Shown: positions 57,474 to 64,000 of the stretch, piece after piece
How the letters are laid out: every line of letters begins with the position of its first letter
Position numbering within the stretch: the first letter of the stretch is position 1
Source: Oscheius tipulae
Taxonomy: Eukaryota > Nematoda > Chromadorea > Rhabditida > Rhabditidae
DNA: 64,000 nucleotides
Direction: 5' to 3'
NCBI GenBank assembly: GCA_037178975.1
Contig: JASJZH010000004.1
Coordinates: 868,001-932,000, forward strand
Made by a program: the position numbers and the translations under genes
Notes under the pieces: model-generated
Database searches by the model: none
What the model was told of the DNA's origin: nothing
What the model saw: only the letters and a program-made list of their open reading frames with translations

Positions 57474-57626
57474 TTTGCGTCTAGAAAAGTAAGCAGGGTT
57501 GGCTTGTACTACGAATTGTTGGCTTGGACCTTTTTTGTTTTTGTGATTTCAGAGAATAAGGGATACATTCCTAAAATCGGCAGTATCTTTCTTTACTAAA
57601 GCGCAGTGGTGTCCGTCCGTCCGTCC
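57474..57626 (+). repeat. 153-bp direct repeat, copy 1
   Basis: Identical by eye over all 153 bp to 58765-58917. It runs from TTTGCGTCTAGAAAAGTAAG to the GTCC minisatellite. Confidence 0.9.
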
Positions 57627-57822
57627 GTCTGTCTGTCATGGTGTCCGCACAATTGCATGTCAACACTAATACCCAAATATCCTGACAAGTCATTTCATGT
57701 CAAGCGACAAGGTGAAGAGTCGACTGTGGGGGGCAACTTTTGTTACTAGGGAAGCGGCGAAGGCGCCTGCTATCAATACTAAGCCAAGACCAAACGGGCT
57801 GCAAAGCTGCCATCGGCAGCTG
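57588..57822 (+). repeat. GTCC dispersed repeat, full copy
   Basis: Matches 1917-2131: ACTAAAGCGCAGTGGTGTCC, GTCC/GTCT units, GCACAATTGCATGTCAAC, GACAAGTCATTTCATGTCAAG, GAAGCGGCGAAG and GGCAGCTGGT in the same order. Confidence 0.78.
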
Positions 57823-58552
57823 GTGATTGTTCTCAACCTTATACCAGAACAGTGAAACATTTCCACAAAGTTCAAAAACCACTCCTAAATACTAGACTCT
57901 TTGGACGTCAAATCAAGTGTCCGGACTCAAGGATTCTCATGCGAGCCTCGTGCATAATTCTGTAATTCCATCACCGCCTCCTCTAACTCTCTCTCTCTCT
58001 CTCTCTCTCTCTTCAAAAAAGAGGTGCAAAGAGTGTCACCTTGACTTTTTGCTAGCATTCAGCAGATTGCAAAGGGCACCATAATTTCCTGGCCCTATTT
58101 GGACTCAAGGGCTTACGTTTCTATAAAAGTGCTAACGTCGGTACCTTTTCCACTCTCCTTGCTCCCCGTTATATGTTTCAACACTTTTAAAACAGTAACT
58201 ATACGAGCTAATTTCTTCACTATCATATCTTCTAACATTCTTCGATCTTTTTGATTTGAACATATTTCACATATAGCAGCCTCTGTCATGGCATTTCAAG
58301 TTCCAGCCGTTCTCTCCCATTCCAGCTCGGCGCCTTCCCTCTTCTTTCTTTTCTTTTGTGCAACGACGATGAATTATTGGGAGACTGGGACTCGGCTGGC
58401 CTAAGGACACCAGCGATTCGCGCACTTTTTGGGAATAAATTATCTTTCACTGGAGCCTAGTAACCGACCTCCTGAGCATTTTTCTTTTCGAAAGTTTGGT
58501 GTCTTTTTCGAAAAATCTTCATAAAAAGTTTGTTCAGTTTTTTGTTTCAGAA
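57823..58552. other. Upstream region of cho-1
   Basis: Contains a (CT)n run at about 57986-58012 and TGTTTCA cores at 57853 (minus) and near 58173 (plus). TTTGTTTCAG ends at 58550, 2 nt before the cho-1 ATG, probably the trans-splice acceptor. Confidence 0.5.
57837..57859 (-). promoter_or_regulatory. Putative 21U-RNA promoter
   Basis: Minus-strand TGTTTCA (57853-57859) then GGTATAAGG, same TATA block as at 45375. Confidence 0.65.
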
Positions 58553-60147
58553 ATGGCCGACTTTCTCGGAGTTGTGGCCATCATCTTCTTCTACGTCCTA
58601 ATCCTAATCGTGGGGATTTGGGCTGGCAGAAAGTCTAAGGTTCGTATTTTTTTCTCACAGAAAAAGCCGATTAAAAGCTGGGTAATATTTCGGCAGGCAC
58701 CACGCTTTATTCAAATTTTTTTCGCGCGCAATCTCGTTTTTGGCGCGGATTCAGTTTTTCATTATTTGCGTCTAGAAAAGTAAGCAGGGTTGGCTTGTAC
58801 TACGAATTGTTGGCTTGGACCTTTTTTGTTTTTGTGATTTCAGAGAATAAGGGATACATTCCTAAAATCGGCAGTATCTTTCTTTACTAAAGCGCAGTGG
58901 TGTCCGTCCGTCCGTCCCAGTCTCCCACAAGCTTTTCCTGGTATTGTTGCTCATTTCTGCTATTTTCCCGTAAAACAAGTTGACCCGTTAACAAGACTTC
59001 CTTTCTGCAGAAAAATAAGATGAAAACACATCACAGTTCCTCTTTCCAGTCCTCCGGGCGTCACTCTTCTTCAATTATCTGTAATACGAAATAGAAGATT
59101 TAAAATGAGCTGTAGCTACTACATTTATCTTTCTAGATGCAGAACACACTGTTTGTTGAGGACAAAAATAATGATGAAGAGACAAATACGGAAAATAGCA
59201 GAAATGAGCGACAAAACTGAAAAAAAAATTGAATTCGCGCCAAAAAACGAAATTGCGCGCGAAAGAATTTGAATAAAGAGTGGTGCCTGCCGAAGCATTA
59301 CCAAAAACCGTTTTCCCATTTTTCAGCCCTTTTACGTTGTACTCGAAACAAGAATCTTTCCAGGATGCCAAAGAACTGGCAGACACGGAAGGTGCTCATA
59401 CGGAAGAGGTCATGCTGGCTGGAAGGAACATCGGCACCATTGTGGGCATTTTCACGATGACAGGTGGGAGTTTTGATACAATGACTTTCTATCGACTTCT
59501 GACGCGCCATAGCACAACCTCATGCGGAGTAACACACTACAAAAGATTCTTTTTTTTGTTTCACTTGACCCGTATCACTGGATTAGTGTTTCTTTGGTAG
59601 TTCACGTAGCTTTGGTTATAGGTAATTCAGGTAGCACAGCTTCCATTTTCGTAACAAAATTATTCATGTAGTGCTCCTCCCTCTTATTGACATCTCTTTT
59701 CTCGTTTTCTTTCTGAAAATGTTTCAATGTTGGAGTAAAAGCTGTGGTTTTCTAGTCCACTACTGACTTTCGATGATAATCTTACCCAATATCTCCTTTT
59801 ATGTTCCAATATCATAGTATGTCCTCCTTTATATAACCCTGCAGTGTATCCTATATTTTGAAATCTAGCTTTGAGATCAAAAAGGTTTTTGTTTCAACGT
59901 TACTACAAGTAACACAAGAACTTTTTATAAGTTACTAACAGGACGAATGAGCGGGACAAAACAGAAAATTTTAGCAACTTGGGTCGGCGGAGCCTACATA
60001 AACGGTACGGCTGAGGCACTCTACAATGGGGGCTTGCTCGGCTGTCAGGCCCCATTCGGCTACGCCATGTCCCTCATCGTTGGAGGCTTTCTGTTCGCCA
60101 AGAGGATGCGAGACGAGGGCTATGTGACCATGCTCGACCCCTTCCAA
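58553..60147 (+). CDS. cho-1: High-affinity choline transporter CHO-1, N-terminal exons
   Basis: Sodium-coupled choline uptake carrier of cholinergic nerve terminals (SLC5 family). Exons 58553-58639 ([20 protein letters not shown], then GIWAGRKSK), 59364-59463 ([20 protein letters not shown]) and 59975-60147 ([25 protein letters not shown]) join in phase and encode about 120 residues, covering TM1 to the start of TM3. They match nematode CHO-1 closely and show no stops or frameshifts. The rest of the transporter (HKYGQRIGG onward, over 400 residues) is not present before the opposite-strand gene at 61082. Either the next intron spans that gene and leaves the window, or this is a 5' duplicate. 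Confidence 0.9.
58681..59302. mobile_element. TIR element in cho-1 intron 1, composite
   Basis: Inverted ends: GGTAATATTTCGGCAGGCAC at 58681 and its complement-like form ending at 59302, pairing over about 70 bp including TCGCGCGCAAT and TTGGCGCG. The internal part contains the second copy of the 153-bp repeat (58765-58917). No transposase. Related ends occur at 36227 and, degraded, at 11759. Confidence 0.8.
58765..58917 (+). repeat. 153-bp direct repeat, copy 2
   Basis: Identical to 57474-57626. It lies just inside the left TIR of the cho-1 intron element and stops within the GTCC run. Confidence 0.9.
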
Positions 60148-61081
60148 GTTGGTTTTCTTGACTACTTTGACTCTTGAAACAACAGAGTTTTGCTGTTTTA
60201 TTTTTCAAGTCTGCGGTATATCATACAAAAGAAGTCCAGCAGATGCTAAGGCGACAAAAAATGAAAATGAAAGTTCAGAAGGAAAACCCCACTGTCCATA
60301 AAGTCATAGTATTTCTCTGGGCATATTTTCCGGTGTCTGGGTATGAGAATCTGTCTACCAAAATTAGATGGAAAAAAGCCGCTACAGGGAAAATTCGGAA
60401 AACGAGAAAACGATACAGTACAAAATACTTACCGAGACAGTATGGGAGATTGTCTTTTAGCTAACATCTCTGGTTACTGAGAATATACGGGTGCAATTGT
60501 ATTGATGTGTCGAGACGGTATGAGCGAGGAAGTACCTGAATGCCAAGACTGTTGGGGAGATGACCGCTCTAACTTCCCAAACGCTACGGATGAATAGTTG
60601 AACCCGCAAAAAAAAAAACATAGAGTTCGGGACTCTCTGGCTATCGAGGCGGTATGGATCCGCCGTCAGAGTTTGAAATGCAGAAAGGCAGAGACAGTGA
60701 CAGAGAGACACTCAATGTTTCTTTTCCAGACGAGATAACCGAATAAACCGCTCTTTCAATCTGCGTTTACAATCAGGAAATCAGGAATTCATCGAAAAGC
60801 CAGGGCTATAACATCACATTGAAACATGTGACCGGTACTGAACTTGTGGGGGCACCAGTAATGGGGATACAAAGTGTTATAAGTACCGTAATCATTTGAA
60901 ACGTAGTCTGCCCCATCTCTAGGTCGTGCAACTATTCAAAAGACCACGGTTGTAAGGCAATATTATAGGGTGTGGGTATTACACAATAAAATTAGTTAGG
61001 CGAGATCCAGGGTTGGGTTTTTTGTAGTAGATCAGAGCAAATTAATCTCTAGAAACGTTTGGGGGGGGGGGGGGTAAACAA
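60148..61081. other. Gap after cho-1 exon 3
   Basis: No further choline transporter exon is found. It contains a TGTTTCA core near 60175, the bipartite promoter at 60805 and a G14 run at about 61062-61075. Confidence 0.5.
60805..60826 (-). promoter_or_regulatory. Putative 21U-RNA promoter
   Basis: Minus-strand TGTTTCA (60820-60826) then GTTATAGCC. Confidence 0.63.
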
Positions 61082-64000
61082 TTATTCCATCTCTTCAGCC
61101 TCATCCTCCAGTTCCTGATTGTGTTCAGGAGAACCGCCGGCTTCGGGCTGGTCATCACTCTCACTCTGGAAATAAAAAATTTCGTAGTTTACAGAAGACT
61201 TTCTGTCAACAAATGACAACTTTTCCGAGTTCACTTAAATTTCCACAGATAGAAAAAAGACCAAAATCTGGAACTTGTTTACCTTTTTGTTCCATCCTTT
61301 GCCTAAAATAACTGGAATGTCAAAACTGCACTCCACGCCTGGTCTGTTTTATTCATTTTCATAGTTTCGCAAACGGTATCAGCCCACGAATAGCAAGTTG
61401 AGAAAGAGAGAGAGAGTCTGACAATCTGTCTCGCTCAAAAATCCTAGTTTCTCAAGAATCAATTTGTGAGACAATTTGCATTGACTGGTCCTCGGCGGCT
61501 GTCGAAAAACTCACAGTATTCTCATCCACATCCCCCTTGGGCATTTTTGAAATGTAGACGCTGCCACGGGCCTTTTTCTTTGAGGTCTCGAAGTTCGTAT
61601 CAAATCCGAAACACTTCTGGGACATTTCCTGGACCTCGTCCTCGTAGTCGGCAATCCTATCCAGAACGACGTCCTCGCGACCGTGTTCCTTCTTTCCGTG
61701 GCCGAGGACAGACTGGCTGCGATCGTGTGCAAAGTCACAGAGCTTGCAGGTGTAGCGGAGAATACCATTGTCCTTGGCTAGATGGTGCAGGATGTGGAAG
61801 CCTTTGACCTGGAAAGATCAATGTTTGTCTCTGTCTCTCTGTTCTTCTGTCACTTACCCTATTCTCCATATACTTTTTGCAAATATTGCACTGTAGAGTC
61901 TGCTTGTCATCCGGAGGATGAGTTGCAGGCTGAGGAGCCGGTCTCTTGAGCAGAGGAGTCGAAGGAGGATCAGAAGAACCACTATTGGTAGTGGGCATCT
62001 CTCCTAAGAGCTCCTGTTGCAGTTCCTAAACAATCCCATTAGAACAAGGAACCAAATCTCAAAATTACCTTGCTCTTGTGGTACAGTTCATCAGTTCGGT
62101 CTCCAATAAGTTCTGGAACGACTTGACCGTGGACCTTGGTCATATGGTGTTCCATCTGATCCTTTCGGTAGTGCTCAATGGTACATCCGTCAAACTTGCA
62201 AAAGAAGCGGAAGATCTGGAATGGGCTTGGATGAGAGAGACAGAGAGACAGGGAGACTAGGAGAAAGTAACAGAGACAGAGAGACACGTACCAGGTAGTC
62301 TTTGGCCAAGTGGTAGAAGAGATGCATCTGTCTTGCTCCAGCGGTCACTGGCTTCGTGCAACCCTTGCAGTATCCGACCAATTTCTTCTTACTTAGCCTG
62401 GAAACATAGAAGTCTTCCCTCCATCGATCGAACAGTATAGCCCGTCTCATATGTCAACTTTGAAACAAAAAATGCCATCGTCTTCCCTCTGTATTGTAAA
62501 CAATGTTTGTCTGTGTGACAAATGAAAAATCCTATCCTATTCTACCATGAACTTACTGAGTAGTAACGTTTTTCCTGTTAGGACTGTCACTGAAGGACGA
62601 CTCGGACAGGCCTCCTTTTCCGAAGAGACTGTCGATGATGGACCTGAAAAATATATACTTCCAATATTTTAGTACCTCTAAAAGACTGGGATTTATTCCA
62701 AGTTTCAACACTGCCGCTACATTCAAAAACTCACAAATTGCCAGCCAAGTCGAAGGACTGATTGTGATCCTCCTTGAGCTCTCCCTCAATCTCTACCTCT
62801 GTCTTATCCCTCTGATAGCTCTTCAACAACGCTATCAGAGGGTCCGTTTCTTCCTCGTGAATCTCCTGACTGTGTCCCCCTGTGGCTGCCTGGGTTATGC
62901 TGGCCAGAATGGCATCCGTATTGGCGTTTCCTCCAGTCCGAATCTCAACCTTGGCTGTGGCACCGTCAATCTCGAAGGGAACTCTGGGTGAGGAGGGCTC
63001 TCCGGGCGGAGAATCGGAAGAGGTGGTGGAGTGGGCGGCTGTGGAGGCCTGGAACTGTACATTACACCAGTTTTTGGACTTCTAGGTTAAACACAAATAG
63101 TGAAAACTACTGGTATCCTACCTCTGGCTTTGGTACTCCCAAAGACAAAAACTATAACATATCTATGAAACATTTCAAGTTTCGAACGTTGGCCCTCAAA
63201 TTCTGATAAATGTTGCATCTCAGGGCTAATAGTTGCGACTGTTTTTTTGCTGGCTGCTATTTTTCAAAATTTCCAAGAAAGATAGACGAAATTACTTCTG
63301 TTTTGGACTCGGACAGCTCTACGGAACAAAAGATTTTCAGTGTGAAAGATCAAGAGTGTCTGTTAAACAATAAAAAAGATAAAGGTCTTACCTCGGGACT
63401 CATGGCGCTCTCGTAGTTCTCCTCAACAAAACCAATTTTCTTGCTGACAGTGGCGTAGAGAGACTGATCAAGAAGGTTCTGTAGCTTTCTCTTGGCTTCC
63501 AAATTGTCCACATAGATGTACTGAAAGTTTGAGAGTGACAGACAATAACAGTGACGTGACAATCAGTGACAGAGAAAGAGAAAGAGACTCTTACTTCCTT
63601 AGCACTCTGCTTATGTGCTGCATGAATATGTTCCCTCATCATGGCATCGGAAGCCCTATGAGTCTTGCAATGAGGGCATTTGAACGGCAGCCAGTTGATG
63701 TGCTCCACCTTAATATGAACCTCCATCTCCTCTGCCGATTTCTTCACGAGACCACATTCTTGACATGTCAAGGTCAGAATAGGACTATTGTTTCCTAGAC
63801 AGACTTCTAGAGGCTGAAAATATGGTCTTATGAAACAGAATTGAAGAAATTTTAACAGTATCAGAACTTTCTAGCGAAAATATTTCACTGGATGCTGTTC
63901 CTTGGCTTCCAGTTTCTCTTTGAGTGCTAAAATAACAAAAAATTGACGATAAGTTTATCAGCAGCATCGATAGATGACGTGACAAGAATCTTAGTTCGAT
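61082..64000 (-). CDS. Multi-C2H2 zinc-finger protein, 5' end uncertain
   Basis: Probable nuclear DNA- or RNA-binding protein. Exons from 5': 63889-63926 (LKEKLEAKEQHP), 63595-63813 (TCQECGLVKKSAEEMEVHIK, FKCPHCKTHRASDAMMREHI), 63392-63520 (YVDNLEAKRKLQNLLDQSLY), 62735-63048 (acidic, Ser/Pro-rich: STTSSDSPPGEPSSPRVPFE), 62557-62643, 62292-62397 (YCKGCTKPVTAGARQMHLFYH), 62069-62215 (FFCKFDGCTIEHYRKDQMEHH), 61858-62025 (LQCNICKKYMENR), 61515-61808 (YTCKLCDFAHDRSQSVLGH) and 61082-61165 (acidic C-terminus QELEDEAEEME). Five or more irregular C2H2 fingers, some split by introns. The first exon probably lies beyond the window. Several of its short introns are GAGACAG/CTGTCTC repeats. No named orthologue is claimed. 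Confidence 0.85.
63152..63172 (-). promoter_or_regulatory. Putative 21U-RNA promoter
   Basis: Minus-strand TGTTTCA (63166-63172) then GTTATAG, within a zinc-finger gene intron, sense to that gene. Confidence 0.63.

Overview
The window is nuclear DNA from a nematode, most likely a clade V rhabditid related to Caenorhabditis but not C. elegans itself. The signs are many short introns with TTTCAG acceptors, ATGs sitting just after TTTCAG (likely spliced-leader sites), a short TTAGGC telomere-type tract, SR-type chemoreceptors, a CUB-like secreted protein, a receptor guanylyl cyclase close to GCY-28 and the start of the choline transporter CHO-1. Gene models were made by hand translation and splice-phase checking; unresolved joins are stated.

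Layout. 1-1.4 kb: 3' part of an RTE-type LINE with two in-frame stops. 4.34-5.9 kb: dead pogo/Tigger-like transposon (minus). 6.5-10.8 kb: G-protein alpha gene (plus), one intron of which is almost entirely a MITE. 11-13.2 kb: small palindromic elements, a TTAGGC tract and a frameshifted coiled-coil relic. 13.5-15.0 kb: complete 7TM chemoreceptor. 15.6-17.2 kb: long-TIR Tc1-like DD34E element, inactivated. 17.8-28.0 kb: a second chemoreceptor whose 7-kb last intron holds an apparently intact DD37D maT transposon and two opposite-strand genes, a histidine acid phosphatase and a Lys/Thr-repeat secreted protein. 28.7-31.2 kb: four tiny charged-helix genes. 32.3-34.0 kb: CUB-like secreted protein. 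34-37 kb: mariner relic and a perfect 183-bp-arm hairpin. 37.4-41.2 kb: protein joining a stonustoxin-like N-terminal region to a P-loop GTPase domain. 42.0 kb: orphan flavin monooxygenase exon; 42.9-43.9 kb: predicted secreted protein (minus). 44.6-54.4 kb: complete 27-exon receptor guanylyl cyclase. 58.5-60.1 kb: first three coding exons of cho-1. 61.1 kb to the window end: multi-C2H2 zinc-finger gene (minus).

The main discovery candidate is not a protein gene. Across introns and intergenic DNA, on both strands, the heptamer TGTTTCA/TGAAACA occurs about 86 times by eye against roughly 12 expected. In about half the cases a TATA(A/G) block follows 7-11 nt downstream. TGTTTCA is the core of the upstream (Ruby) motif of nematode 21U-RNAs, the type I piRNAs, so the window looks like part of a piRNA cluster. 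The linked TATA block recalls the PSE plus TATA layout of SNAPc-dependent snRNA promoters. A second genome-level oddity is a set of short introns in unrelated genes made of degenerate GAGACAG repeats.
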